DNA from: Chitinophaga cymbidii
GTDB lineage: Bacteria; Bacteroidota; Bacteroidia; Chitinophagales; Chitinophagaceae
Assembly: GCF_007992715.1 (NCBI RefSeq)
Contig: NZ_BKAU01000001.1
Location: forward strand, 310,001-374,000
Length of the DNA stretch: 64,000 nt
Direction: 5' to 3'
Part shown: one piece after another, positions 34,736-44,263 of the stretch
Layout of the letters: each line of letters starts with the position of its first letter
Numbering within the stretch: the stretch's first letter is position 1
The notes under the pieces: model-generated
Databases searched by the model: none
What the model was told of the DNA's origin: nothing
Seen by the model: the letters and a program-made list of their open reading frames with translations, nothing else
Translations under genes and position numbers: made by a program

Positions 34736-36480
34736 CAGTATCCCGGGTTTTGTATCAATGCGCCATTCCGTCCGATCTCCGCCTGGTTGATCGGCATCAG
34801 GTGCGTGCGTGGAACGGTTTGCAACTGCCTGTTCGGATGATTGACAGGGACGATCTCATATTGATAGGTATCGCCTGTTTTCGTGATCTTCATCGCGCGG
34901 ATCAATACGTTCTGCGTTTCCATGGCGATCTTCCAGCGGCGAACGTCAAAGAAGCGCTGCTCTTCATACGCCAGCTCCACCATCCTTTCATTCTGTATCA
35001 CCTTTCTCATTTCATCTTTTGTAAGATCGGGGCGAAGACCATAGAGGTCATCACTGCCGGGCAGGATGCCGGCCCTTTTGCGCAGCAGCTTCAGCTGATC
35101 ATACGCTACGCCGATATTGTCCGATTCGTTGGATGCTTCGGCGTAGCCGAGCAATACTTCCGCGTAGCGGATCATCGGCAGGCAGCGTTCGGTGTTGGCG
35201 CCGCCGGTCCATGCCGTGTTATCGTCCAGCATCTTGCGCCAGAAATAACCGGTATGATAATCTCTTTTATCGAAGCCGTCGTTCGGGGCGCCCACGTAAG
35301 TGTAGATCGGTTCTTTCTGCTTGGTGGCGCCGAGGAACCAGGGCGTGCCGTTATAACAGAAGGTGTAATTGAAGCGGGGATCGCGATCTTTGAACGGATC
35401 TTGCGGATCGAAAAGCGGGGATTGTTCTATCGGGCCGCCGCTTACGATGGGCTTTCCGTCGATCATGCCGAATGCTTCCGCGAGGTTCTGAGTAGGCAGG
35501 GAATAAGCGGAGCCACCGCGGCTGGGCGCGAAGATCCAGCTTTCGGGGCTTCTGTTCGGCGCAAGCATGAACTGGAAAATGTATTCGGGATTCTTGCGCA
35601 TGAGGAACACCCTGTTGAAGCCGTATCCCGGGGCGGTCACATTATCTTCATACAGCGAATATACATGCAGGTTCACCACGTCTTCCGCGGCTTTGGCTGC
35701 TTTGGCCCAGCGGGTAGCATCGTAAGTGGGATAACCTACTACACGCTTTTGCGCTTCCGTTTCACCAAAACCGCCGCCATTAAAGAGCGGGCTGGCGGCA
35801 TACAGCAATACTCTCGCTTTCAACGCCAGCGCCGCGCCGCGGGTGATGCGGCCATGATTCTCCGGCAGCTGCTCCAGCGGAAGGTCCGGCGCGATCGCAT
35901 CCAGTTCGCTGACGAGGTAGTTCACGCATTCTTCGTAAGAATTACGCGGCTGATTGAAGTCTGTATCGATATTGAACAATGTATCACCCAATATCGGCAC
36001 TGCCGCATAGTGGCGCATCATTTCTTCGTAGAACCATGCCCGTAAGAAGCGGGCTTCGGCTTTGGAGGAACGTTTCAGTGCGTCGGAGAGCGGCGACTGC
36101 CCTACTTTTGCGAGGTAGAGGTTGGCGCGGCGGATGTTGCGGTAGCCCACGGTCCAGGGATCGGTAATCGGCGGGGCCCAGATGGAGCTGGACAAAGCGC
36201 CGTTGATCGGGTAATGGAACGTCTGGTTGGAATACCGGTTCACCGATTCATCACAGGCGTCGGAGAATGACCCGCGTACCTGCGGGCGGCGGTAGTATTG
36301 CCAGTTGTGCGCGATATCGGCATAAATGCCGAAAAGAAAATCCACGGTTCGCGCACTGTCTGAAAAGACGGACTGTTCATTCAGGTCTGTATTGATCTTG
36401 GCGTCCAGCAGATCGGTCTGCCTGCAGGAGAACAATGCGGTGGCGCAAATCAAAACAGAATATATTACCAGCTTTTTCAT
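34735..36480 (-). CDS. SusD/RagB family glycan-binding lipoprotein
   Basis: 581 aa surface lipoprotein: signal and lipobox at the N-terminus (VLICATALFSC, cysteine at about 19). TPR-like helical scaffold with SusD landmarks: FLFGIYADIAHNW, RRANLYLAKV, KAEARFLRAWFYEEMMRHYAAVPILGD, AALALKARVLLYAASPLFN, MIRYAEVLLGYAEASNE and the C-terminal ELAYEEQRFFDVRRWKIA plus LMPINQAEIGRN. It caps the SusC encoded 9 bp upstream and captures oligosaccharide for import. One-base overlap with the GH31 gene. Confidence 0.93.
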   Translation of the reverse strand: MKKLVIYSVLICATALFSCRQTDLLDAKINTDLNEQSVFSDSARTVDFLFGIYADIAHNWQYYRRPQVRGSFSDACDESVNRYSNQTFHYPINGALSSSIWAPPITDPWTVGYRNIRRANLYLAKVGQSPLSDALKRSSKAEARFLRAWFYEEMMRHYAAVPILGDTLFNIDTDFNQPRNSYEECVNYLVSELDAIAPDLPLEQLPENHGRITRGAALALKARVLLYAASPLFNGGGFGETEAQKRVVGYPTYDATRWAKAAKAAEDVVNLHVYSLYEDNVTAPGYGFNRVFLMRKNPEYIFQFMLAPNRSPESWIFAPSRGGSAYSLPTQNLAEAFGMIDGKPIVSGGPIEQSPLFDPQDPFKDRDPRFNYTFCYNGTPWFLGATKQKEPIYTYVGAPNDGFDKRDYHTGYFWRKMLDDNTAWTGGANTERCLPMIRYAEVLLGYAEASNESDNIGVAYDQLKLLRKRAGILPGSDDLYGLRPDLTKDEMRKVIQNERMVELAYEEQRFFDVRRWKIAMETQNVLIRAMKITKTGDTYQYEIVPVNHPNRQLQTVPRTHLMPINQAEIGRNGALIQNPGY

Positions 36481-36489
36481 ATGCTTGAA

Positions 36490-39400
36490 TTAAAAGGATA
36501 CTTGTAAACCGAAGTTGTAGATCTTTTGCTGCGGGTACGTCATTTCCTGCGTAGCCGTGGGGCTTTCAGGATCCAGGTCGTAGATGTTCTCGTCCACGAG
36601 CATCCAGGTGAAAAGATTGTACCCGTTCGCGTACACACGCGCGTTGCTGATGCCGATGCGGCCGAACCATTTCGACGGCAGCGTGTAGGCGATCTCCGCA
36701 TTCCGCAGGCGGAGGTAATCTCCTCTCCTGTTCCAGAAATCGGATACGCTGTTCCACGGGTCGTTGATGGTGCTCTTCCAGTCCGGGGACAAGCGCGGGA
36801 GCGCGGGACTGGTGTTTTCCGGCGTCCAGGTGTCTTTGTGTATTTCGCGGAGGTTGTTGGCGAAAGGAATGATCTGGATGCCGGTGTAGCGGAACGTGAA
36901 CTGTGTGGCGGCCTGCAGGGAAATGCCGATGCTGAGGCCCTTGTAGTTCGCGCCTAGGTTCAGGCCGTAGACCATCGCCGGCACATTGGCGTAGGGCAGC
37001 AACATCTGGTCGTTGATGTTGATCACGCCGTCACCATCGAGGTCTTTGTATTTGAGATCGCCGGGTTTAACGGTAGTCGTGGGCTTCGGCACTTTCGGGT
37101 CCGCGATATCCGCTTCACTGTAAAATCCTTCGTATACATATCCTCTCGTCCGGCCGTACGTACCGCCGGTTTCAGCGAGCCAGGGGAAAGCCGGCGAAGG
37201 TTCGTCTATTTCCAACACCTTGTTTTTCGTCATGGTCATGTTACCGTTCACCGTATATCCTACCTGACCGATGCGGTCGCTCCAGGTCAGGTCAAACTCC
37301 ACGCCTTTGTTGCTCATCCGGCCCATGTTCACCGGCGGTACGGCCACGCCGCTGTATTCGGGAACGCTTCTCCTGTTCAGCAGGATGTCATACCGGTAAC
37401 GGTCGAAATAATCAGCCACCAGCTTCAGCTTTCCCTTGAACATGTTCACGTCTATGCCGAGGTCCATGGAGCGTTCTTTTTCCCAGGTCACGTTCAGGTT
37501 GGCGAGCGTTCCCTCACGGATGCCTTCCAGCGCGCGGTGGGCTTCACCTATGGAGTATACGCCGCCGCGCTGATAGATCTGTTCGTAGATGTAACGGCCG
37601 CCGCTGCTGATCTGGTCGCTGCCTACGATGCCGTAGCTGCCGCGGAGTTTGAACAGATTGATGAAGGGCAGGGCATTTTTGAAGAAGGGCTCTTCAGAGA
37701 TGTTCCAGCCGGCGGATACCGCGGGAAAAAAGCCATAACGCTCGCTTGCCTTGAAGCGGTCGGTGCCGTTGTACCCCGCATTGAATTCCAGCAGATATTT
37801 CTGGCGGTAGTCGTAACCCGCGCGGAAGCTGTATCCCCTGAAATTTTCCGGTTCTCCGGCGCCTGCCGCATAGGTGAACTGGTTCATTAACGCCAGCGCA
37901 TACACGTGATGCGTTTTGTTGAAAGTGCGGTCATAGTCGGCGGATACCTGGAAGTTGACGCGCTTCCGCATGCTGCCGGCGGAATAGCTCAGGCTGTAGG
38001 GCGGCGTTCTGTACAGGTCCGGTTCATACGGCGTATAACTTTCATCCTCCGGATCGTAGATGAAGGAGGGGAAGTTGGGACGGGTGAGGTCGCGGGAATA
38101 GCTGTTCAGGTTCGTATACCCTACCAGCGCCCGGACGGAAAGGCCCGGCGTGATGATGTCCAGGTCCTGTTTGGCTTTCAGGTTCAGGATCATTTCATTG
38201 GAAAAATCGCGGTTGTATCCTAGCATGGACAGGCGGCCGATGACGTTGCTGGAGCCTTGCGCCAGGGTGGACGTGCGGTTGCCGCCGAAAGAGCCGTCAG
38301 GATTGTAAATAGGATAAGCGTATGGCGGAAGGAAAGAAAAGTCGCTCAGCTCAAAGAAGATATTGCCGGTGCGGCCCTGCGAGTTCGGGATGTTCTGCTC
38401 CCCGAACTTCCCGGTAACATCCAGCGCCAGCGATAATGATTTGGTGGCCTGTACATCGATGTTGGAACGGAAATTATAACGTTTGTAATAAAAGTTGGTG
38501 TTCACATCGGAGGCGGCGGTGCTGAAATCCTTGATAATACCGTTCTGATAAATATATCCCAGCGACGCAAAGTACTTCACCTTTTCCGTTCCCCCGGAAA
38601 TGTTGAGGTTATTGCGTTGCTGCACGGGCGTGCGGCGCAGCAGTTCTTTCGTCCAGTCGATGTTCGGATGGCCGTAAGGGTCGCTGCCGCTTTTGAAAAG
38701 CTCCAGGTCTTCGGCCGTAAATTCCTCCGGCAGTCCGTCGTTGACAAGCGCCTGGTTGCGCAGCTTGGCGGTTTCGTAGGAATCGAGGAATTCGAGCGGG
38801 TAAACAGGCGCCTGCAGTCCGGTTTCCGAGCGGAAAGTAATAGCAGGGCGGCCGCGTTTGCCACGGCGGGTAGTGATCACCACTACGCCGTTCGCGCCCT
38901 TGATACCATACACCGCGGTAGATGCCGCGTCTTTCAGTATCGTGAGGCTTTCTATCTGGTCCGCATCAATGTCGGAGATCACACCGGAATATTCCACATC
39001 ATCCACAATGATCAGCGGCGAGCTGCCATTGAAGCTGCTCACCCCGCGGATGTTGAAGATCGCGCCATCGGAACCGGGTTGGCCAGAGCGCTGCTGCGAA
39101 ATAAACCCCGGCAGGCGGCCCATCAGCGCGTTCTGCAAGCTGGCGCTCGGGCTCTGGCGGATCTTGTCGCCACTGATGGAGCTGATCGCGCCGGTATTGG
39201 TGATCTTTTTCTGTGTACCGAAACCCACGACCACTACTTCCTCCATGCCTCTCGCGTCCGGCTGCAGCTGCACTTCCAGGTTGCCGGAGGCGGGCACCGT
39301 TATTTCACGGGAAAGATACCCGATGTAGGTAACCACCAATGTGCGGGCGGTTCCCTGTAAAGTGAGGCGGAAGCTGCCGTCCGGCTCGCTGGAAGTACCA

Positions 39401-39540
39401 TTGGCCGGCACTTCTTTTTCGTAGATGGTAGCGCCCGGCAGCGGCCCGTTCTGGTCCGTGACCTTGCCGTTGACGGCTTTCTGCTGCCCGAATACATGCA
39501 ACGCACAGCAGCATATGATGGTGATGAAAATATATTTCAT
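36490..39540 (-). CDS. SusC/RagA family TonB-linked outer-membrane transporter
   Basis: 1016 aa. Signal peptide ends near residue 19 (LHVFGQ). A carboxypeptidase-regulatory-like domain (about 22-105: GKVTDQNGPLPGATIYEKE...VVTYIGYLSREITV) is followed by the TonB-box-like EVVVVGFGTQKK, a plug domain (QNALMGRLPGF...GSDGAIFNIRGVSSF...ILKDAASTAVYGIKGANGVVVITTRRG) and a 22-strand barrel. No STN domain is present, so it should not signal to an ECF sigma factor. It pairs with the SusD encoded 9 bp downstream and sits 24 bp after another SusD, making it the second pair of a tandem. Confidence 0.94.
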   Translation of the reverse strand: MKYIFITIICCCALHVFGQQKAVNGKVTDQNGPLPGATIYEKEVPANGTSSEPDGSFRLTLQGTARTLVVTYIGYLSREITVPASGNLEVQLQPDARGMEEVVVVGFGTQKKITNTGAISSISGDKIRQSPSASLQNALMGRLPGFISQQRSGQPGSDGAIFNIRGVSSFNGSSPLIIVDDVEYSGVISDIDADQIESLTILKDAASTAVYGIKGANGVVVITTRRGKRGRPAITFRSETGLQAPVYPLEFLDSYETAKLRNQALVNDGLPEEFTAEDLELFKSGSDPYGHPNIDWTKELLRRTPVQQRNNLNISGGTEKVKYFASLGYIYQNGIIKDFSTAASDVNTNFYYKRYNFRSNIDVQATKSLSLALDVTGKFGEQNIPNSQGRTGNIFFELSDFSFLPPYAYPIYNPDGSFGGNRTSTLAQGSSNVIGRLSMLGYNRDFSNEMILNLKAKQDLDIITPGLSVRALVGYTNLNSYSRDLTRPNFPSFIYDPEDESYTPYEPDLYRTPPYSLSYSAGSMRKRVNFQVSADYDRTFNKTHHVYALALMNQFTYAAGAGEPENFRGYSFRAGYDYRQKYLLEFNAGYNGTDRFKASERYGFFPAVSAGWNISEEPFFKNALPFINLFKLRGSYGIVGSDQISSGGRYIYEQIYQRGGVYSIGEAHRALEGIREGTLANLNVTWEKERSMDLGIDVNMFKGKLKLVADYFDRYRYDILLNRRSVPEYSGVAVPPVNMGRMSNKGVEFDLTWSDRIGQVGYTVNGNMTMTKNKVLEIDEPSPAFPWLAETGGTYGRTRGYVYEGFYSEADIADPKVPKPTTTVKPGDLKYKDLDGDGVININDQMLLPYANVPAMVYGLNLGANYKGLSIGISLQAATQFTFRYTGIQIIPFANNLREIHKDTWTPENTSPALPRLSPDWKSTINDPWNSVSDFWNRRGDYLRLRNAEIAYTLPSKWFGRIGISNARVYANGYNLFTWMLVDENIYDLDPESPTATQEMTYPQQKIYNFGLQVSF

Positions 39541-39564
39541 AAGAATTTCCTTTATTGGTTAGTA

Positions 39565-41256
39565 CTACCAGCCGCTGTTCTGCAGGAGGTTGGCATTCTT
39601 TGATATCTCGCTGAAAGGGATCGGGTAGAGATACATGTGCGGTGCGAACATGACCTTGCCCGCCGTTACTCTTTCATAGGAGAACCCGCCGCCGTCCAGC
39701 GCGGTGATCTTCATGCCGGTCAGGTCTTTGTTCAGCTCCTGCTCCGCGGTCTTCCACCGGCGCAGGTCCCAGTAGCGGTGCTCTTCGAAAGCCAGTTCCC
39801 TGCGGCGTTCGCCGCGGACCGCTTCGCGCATGTCTTCCTTGCTCATGTTCTCTTCCAGGCCGTACATGTTGTCCGCCCCGGCGGTGATACCGCCGCGTTT
39901 GCGGATATCTTTCAGCTGCTGGTATACTTCATCAGAAGGCCCGGCAAATTCGTTCAGTGCTTCGGCGTAACCCAGTACCACATCCGCATACCGGAAAATG
40001 ATGAAGTTGTGCGAGGTGTTGGCGTATTGCGTGGCGCTGGTGAAGTTGCCCATGAACTTGCGCAGGTAGTAGCTCGTCTTCGTCTGTATCACGTTCCTGT
40101 CCGGCTTGTCAAGCCCGCCGTCAAACGTTTCCAGCGGCCTGTTGAGCCATTTTACGCCGTTGTAAAGAACGGTGTGGCCTAAACGCGGATCGCGGTTCAC
40201 ATACGGGTTACCGGGATCGTAGTCCGCTGCCTCCGCGATCGGCGTACCGTCTTTCATCGGGAAAGCATCCACCAGCTCCTGTGTGGGGCTCGTACGGCCT
40301 TCACCGTTAGCCTGGTTCGCGAAGCCGATGGGGCCGTTGTTTCTTTCTACGTCCGTAGTGGAATTGCGCAGGAAGGCAAGGATCACTTCCGGCTTTGCGG
40401 CGGTGCTTCTGCGGGTGGTGAAAATGTTGAGGTAGTTGGATTCCAGTCCGTAGATATTCAGATCGATCACATCCTTGCAGGCTTTGGCGGCGGCATCCCA
40501 GCGGTTTGCGTCGTAGGACGGATAGCCCTGCAGCGCGGCCCGTTGCGGGTCGGTGGTCACCACGCCGCCGTTGAACAGCGGGCTGGCGGCGTACAGCAGC
40601 ACTCTTGCTTTCAGCGTCATCACAATGCCTTTGGAGGCGCGGCCCCAGTCGTTAGTGCTCAATGGGTCGGGGCGCACCAGGTCTTTTATCGCATCACATT
40701 CCTGTACGATGTAATCCACGCATTCGGCGAACGTATTGCGTTCATAGCGGAGATCGTCTGTATAATTGAAAACAGTATCGCCTACCAGCGGTACGCCGCC
40801 GTAGCGTTTCAGCAACTCGAAGTAGAACATCGCGCGGAGGAAGCGGGCTTCGGCTTTCCAGAAGGAGCGCACTTCGGCGGCGTTGCCTGTTCTGTCTACT
40901 TTCGACAAAAAGAGGTTCGCTTTCCGGATGCCGGTATAATTTTTCGCCCAGGCGTCGTCAGGATGCGAACTGGCGCTCACCCTGCCTTTGGAGAGGTTTT
41001 CGATGCTGGTGCCGTCCTGCGAGGAAATGGCATCGTCTGTGGACGCATCCAGGAAATTGCCGCCGACCCTGTTAAAGCCGGTGGGCAGGCTGGAATAGAT
41101 GCCGTTGAGGAATTGTTCGGCGTAGGTGCCGGACCTGTCCACCGGATCAAAGATCAGGTCTTCGGTCAGCAGTTCCTTTGGCTCTTGCTCTATATCTTTT
41201 TTGCAGGCTGCGGTAACGCATACCATGATCAACAAGATGTAGCTTATATTTTTCAT
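39565..41256 (-). CDS. SusD/RagB family glycan-binding lipoprotein
   Basis: I set the start at the ATG at 41256, which begins a lipoprotein signal (MKNISYILLIMVCVTAAC, cysteine 18); the frame is open to 41292 but overlaps the upstream susC. About 563 aa. Landmarks: FLNGIYSSLPTGFNRVGG, RKANLFLSKVDR, KAEARFLRAMFYFELLKRYGGVPLVGD, MTLKARVLLYAASPLFNGG, FRYADVVLGYAEALNE, REL-FEEHRYWDLRRWK and LYPIPFSEISKN near the C-terminus. It pairs with the SusC encoded 10 bp upstream. Confidence 0.93.
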   Translation of the reverse strand: MKNISYILLIMVCVTAACKKDIEQEPKELLTEDLIFDPVDRSGTYAEQFLNGIYSSLPTGFNRVGGNFLDASTDDAISSQDGTSIENLSKGRVSASSHPDDAWAKNYTGIRKANLFLSKVDRTGNAAEVRSFWKAEARFLRAMFYFELLKRYGGVPLVGDTVFNYTDDLRYERNTFAECVDYIVQECDAIKDLVRPDPLSTNDWGRASKGIVMTLKARVLLYAASPLFNGGVVTTDPQRAALQGYPSYDANRWDAAAKACKDVIDLNIYGLESNYLNIFTTRRSTAAKPEVILAFLRNSTTDVERNNGPIGFANQANGEGRTSPTQELVDAFPMKDGTPIAEAADYDPGNPYVNRDPRLGHTVLYNGVKWLNRPLETFDGGLDKPDRNVIQTKTSYYLRKFMGNFTSATQYANTSHNFIIFRYADVVLGYAEALNEFAGPSDEVYQQLKDIRKRGGITAGADNMYGLEENMSKEDMREAVRGERRRELAFEEHRYWDLRRWKTAEQELNKDLTGMKITALDGGGFSYERVTAGKVMFAPHMYLYPIPFSEISKNANLLQNSGW

Positions 41257-41266
41257 GCCTTTGTAT

Positions 41267-44044
41267 TTAGAGTTTGATGTGGATGCCGGCATTCAACACT
41301 TTCTGAATGGGATATAATGCCAGGTTAGACGCTTCCGGGTCCACGCCTTCCAGGGATGTGAGCGTAAAAAGGTTGGTGGCGTTGAAGAACACCCGCACGC
41401 TGCCCACTCTCACGCGGCGAACGAGGTGCGACGGCAGCGTATACCCCACTTCCAGGTTCTTCAGCCTCGCGTAGTCGCCGGACTTTATCCAGTAAGAGGA
41501 GGTCTGGTGGTTGTTGGGATTGGCGCCGATGGACAACCGGGGATAGGTGGCCGTTGCCGCGGTCCCGGGCGTCCATCTTCCGAGATGATGTGCGTAAGCC
41601 TGGCTCCTGCCGGCGCTCTGGAATTCCCACTGACCGTTGCCGGTGAGCAGCAGATCGCGGTTCTCCACGCCCTGCAGCAGCGCGCTGATATCAAAACCTT
41701 TCCAGCCCGCACCGATGGTGATGCCGTAATACATCATCGGTTTTGTAGTGCCGATAGCGGCCTGATCAAACTCGTTGATGATGTTATCGCCATTGAGGTC
41801 TTTGTAGCGGATATCTCCCGGCACCGGCGTGTAGCCGGCAGGTTGAGGTGATGAACCGATCTCCGCGTCTGACTGGTAAAGACCTTCCGCGATGTAGCCG
41901 AAGCGCTGCCCAACGGGCATGCCTGTACGCTCCATCCATCCATATGGACGGAACACTTCATCACTGAAAACAACTTTCGATTGCAGCAATGAAACGTTCG
42001 GCGCCACGAAATAGGTGAAGCTGCCTTTCCCGCCCTGGTAGAGCAATTGCAGGTCGACGCCGGTATAACGGTTGATGCCGAGGTTTTCCATGGGGAACGT
42101 CATACCCGCCATGGCGGCGGAAGCGCCGCGGGTTTGCAGCAGGTCGTAAAACTTGTTCGAGAAGTATTCCACGTTGAAAGAAAGGCGGTTGGAGAACAGC
42201 GCGCCACTGATGCCGGCGTTGAACTTGTCCGCTTTCTCCCAGGTGAGATAGGGATTGGCGATGTCGCCTTCCACAATGCCCGGCGCGGCGGTTTGCGTAT
42301 TGCCGAAATTATAGGAACCGCCGCTGGCGTAATATTGATTATAGGCAAAGTACCCTGCGTCCAGCGCATTGCCGGTTTTGCCATAAGAAACACTGAGGCG
42401 AAGATCATCCAGCCAGGCAGCTTGCCTGGAAAGGAAGCTTTCTTTGGAGATCACCCACGACGCGCCTACTGCCGGAAAGAGGCCGTAGCGGCTGCCGGAA
42501 GGATAGCGGTTGGTGCCGTTGTAACCGGCTGCCAGTTCCGCGAGGTATTTACCGCGGAAGTTGTAGGATATACGGCCGGAAAGACCGCGGAAGTATTGCG
42601 GCAGCTCATTGCCGAAGCGGCGGTGATCGTTGTTCGCGAGCACCAGCACTTCGAGGCCATGTTCATTTATCTGCCGGGTATAGCCAAGGGCCAGCTCGGT
42701 ATAAAACTGCATTTCACGGAAGCTGATGCTGCCGGAATTGCTCTGGTCGCCGGTGGTGCCGAATTGCTGGTACACGTCTTCGTGACCGGGCTCTGATATC
42801 TTCTGGTACACAACGAGCGCCTTGCTGCGGTTGATGGTTTCCGTCAGAAAGGTTTTATAGGAAGCCGTGCCCCTGATCCACAATCCTTTCACCACATTAT
42901 CCAGGTTGCCTTTCAGGGCAAGGTCCGCTTTAAAATCGGTGGAAGTGGAAGGGCGGTAGCCGGATAAAACGGACTGGCCGTAAATGTTATTGGCGTAATC
43001 CGAGTTTCCGCCCAGCGATCCGTCGCTATTGAGCATGGGATAAGCGTTGTTCGGTGTGGCGAGGAAGTTGCTGAAGATGCTTTCCGTAGTAGCGCCGGGC
43101 TGGTTCATATTATGGATCTGCCCGAAAACATTGATGTTGGCGGTCAGCATTTTATGGAGGTCCATTTCCACGTTGGAGCGGAAGGTATAACGTTTGTAAT
43201 CCGCGTTCGTATTGTATTTGTTGAACGATGCGGTTTTGAACATCCCTTCCTGGTCGAGGTAATCCAGGTTCACGAAATAGCGCGCGGCATCGCCACCGCC
43301 GGAAACGGTCAGGTCATAGCGTTGAAAGCTGGTCTGCGGTTTCAGTATTTCGTTTTGCCAGTTCACGTCCGGGTAGCGGGAAGGATCAGATTGCGTGCGG
43401 TAAGCGTCCAACGCTTCGGCTGAATACACCGGCGCTTTCCCGTCGTTGGCGAGCGCTTCATTGTAGAGGCGTGCAAAGTCATATGCATTGAGAAACTCCG
43501 GCTGGCGGATGGCCTGCTGTATGCCGGCCATTGCTTTGAAAGATATCTGCTGCTTGCCTTTCACCCCCCTTTTGGTGGTGATGTTCAGCGCGCCCCTTGC
43601 TCCGCGCATACCCAGCATGGCAGTTGCCAGCGCGTCTTTCAGCAGGGTGATGGATTCGATCTGCTCGGGGTTGATGTAGTTGATCTGTTGCGGTGTGCCG
43701 TCTACCAGAACAAAAGGCGTTTGCCCCCGCAGCAGGAGGCTGTACAGATCGTTACCGGGCTCGCCGGTGGATTGCGTGGCGTACAATCCCGCGAGGTGGC
43801 CTGCCAGCAGTCCGCCGAAAGAAGCGGAGGTCGTTTTTTCGAGTTGCGGAGTGCGTATCTCCGATGTGGATTGCACCAGGCGGTGCTGCTGTTGTGGTAC
43901 GAATAAGACTTGGCGGAGGCTGTCCGTTTCCGGTGGAATAGAATCCGGAGCTGCGGGCGACTGGCTGTGGAGGCGGATTGGCGACGCCATCATCAACAGT
44001 AAGAGGACCGGCAGCATGCTCCATTTCAGGCAAAGCTGTTCCAT
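41267..44044 (-). CDS. SusC-family transporter lacking the N-terminal regulatory domain
   Basis: 925 aa, shorter than usual SusC proteins (about 1000-1100). After a signal peptide (SPIRLHSQ, about 28) there is a proline-rich spacer and then directly the plug domain (LLAGHLAGLYATQSTGEPGNDLYSLLLRGQTPFVLVDGTP...LLKDALATAMLGMRGARGALNITTKRG). The carboxypeptidase-like domain and the VV-x-GYG TonB box that normally precede the plug are absent. The barrel is complete and ends normally (LEGVDPEAS...AGIHIKL). First gene of the six-gene operon; operator B lies 141-154 bp upstream. How it is energised is unclear: it may use an unusual TonB contact or work with the second SusC. Confidence 0.88.
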   Translation of the reverse strand: MEQLCLKWSMLPVLLLLMMASPIRLHSQSPAAPDSIPPETDSLRQVLFVPQQQHRLVQSTSEIRTPQLEKTTSASFGGLLAGHLAGLYATQSTGEPGNDLYSLLLRGQTPFVLVDGTPQQINYINPEQIESITLLKDALATAMLGMRGARGALNITTKRGVKGKQQISFKAMAGIQQAIRQPEFLNAYDFARLYNEALANDGKAPVYSAEALDAYRTQSDPSRYPDVNWQNEILKPQTSFQRYDLTVSGGGDAARYFVNLDYLDQEGMFKTASFNKYNTNADYKRYTFRSNVEMDLHKMLTANINVFGQIHNMNQPGATTESIFSNFLATPNNAYPMLNSDGSLGGNSDYANNIYGQSVLSGYRPSTSTDFKADLALKGNLDNVVKGLWIRGTASYKTFLTETINRSKALVVYQKISEPGHEDVYQQFGTTGDQSNSGSISFREMQFYTELALGYTRQINEHGLEVLVLANNDHRRFGNELPQYFRGLSGRISYNFRGKYLAELAAGYNGTNRYPSGSRYGLFPAVGASWVISKESFLSRQAAWLDDLRLSVSYGKTGNALDAGYFAYNQYYASGGSYNFGNTQTAAPGIVEGDIANPYLTWEKADKFNAGISGALFSNRLSFNVEYFSNKFYDLLQTRGASAAMAGMTFPMENLGINRYTGVDLQLLYQGGKGSFTYFVAPNVSLLQSKVVFSDEVFRPYGWMERTGMPVGQRFGYIAEGLYQSDAEIGSSPQPAGYTPVPGDIRYKDLNGDNIINEFDQAAIGTTKPMMYYGITIGAGWKGFDISALLQGVENRDLLLTGNGQWEFQSAGRSQAYAHHLGRWTPGTAATATYPRLSIGANPNNHQTSSYWIKSGDYARLKNLEVGYTLPSHLVRRVRVGSVRVFFNATNLFTLTSLEGVDPEASNLALYPIQKVLNAGIHIKL

Positions 44045-44184
44045 AAAGAAGTGTTTGAATTTAGCGTTTCTTAAATCATAGATACTAACCCGTTTTCGTG
44101 GCGCCCGGGTGCGCGCAGATAATGGTCGTCCATATTCAACATTTTTAATTTTCTGGTTGATCTGTCATTCGTATTCAAAAAAAA

Positions 44185-44198
44185 CGTGCACGTGCCCG
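44185..44198 (-). promoter_or_regulatory. Operator copy B (LacI regulon), tandem SusCD operon
   Basis: In gene orientation CGGGCACGTGCACG preceded by AATTA. Identical in all 14 bases to copy C. It lies 141 bp upstream of the susC ATG and 66 bp downstream of the oxidoreductase stop codon, implying a longer leader for the SusCD transcript. Confidence 0.75.
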
Positions 44199-44263
44199 TA
44201 ATTTGTGTAAATGATAACGTGGATTTATTTTATCGATTAAAAAATTTGTTCTTATTGAGATGT

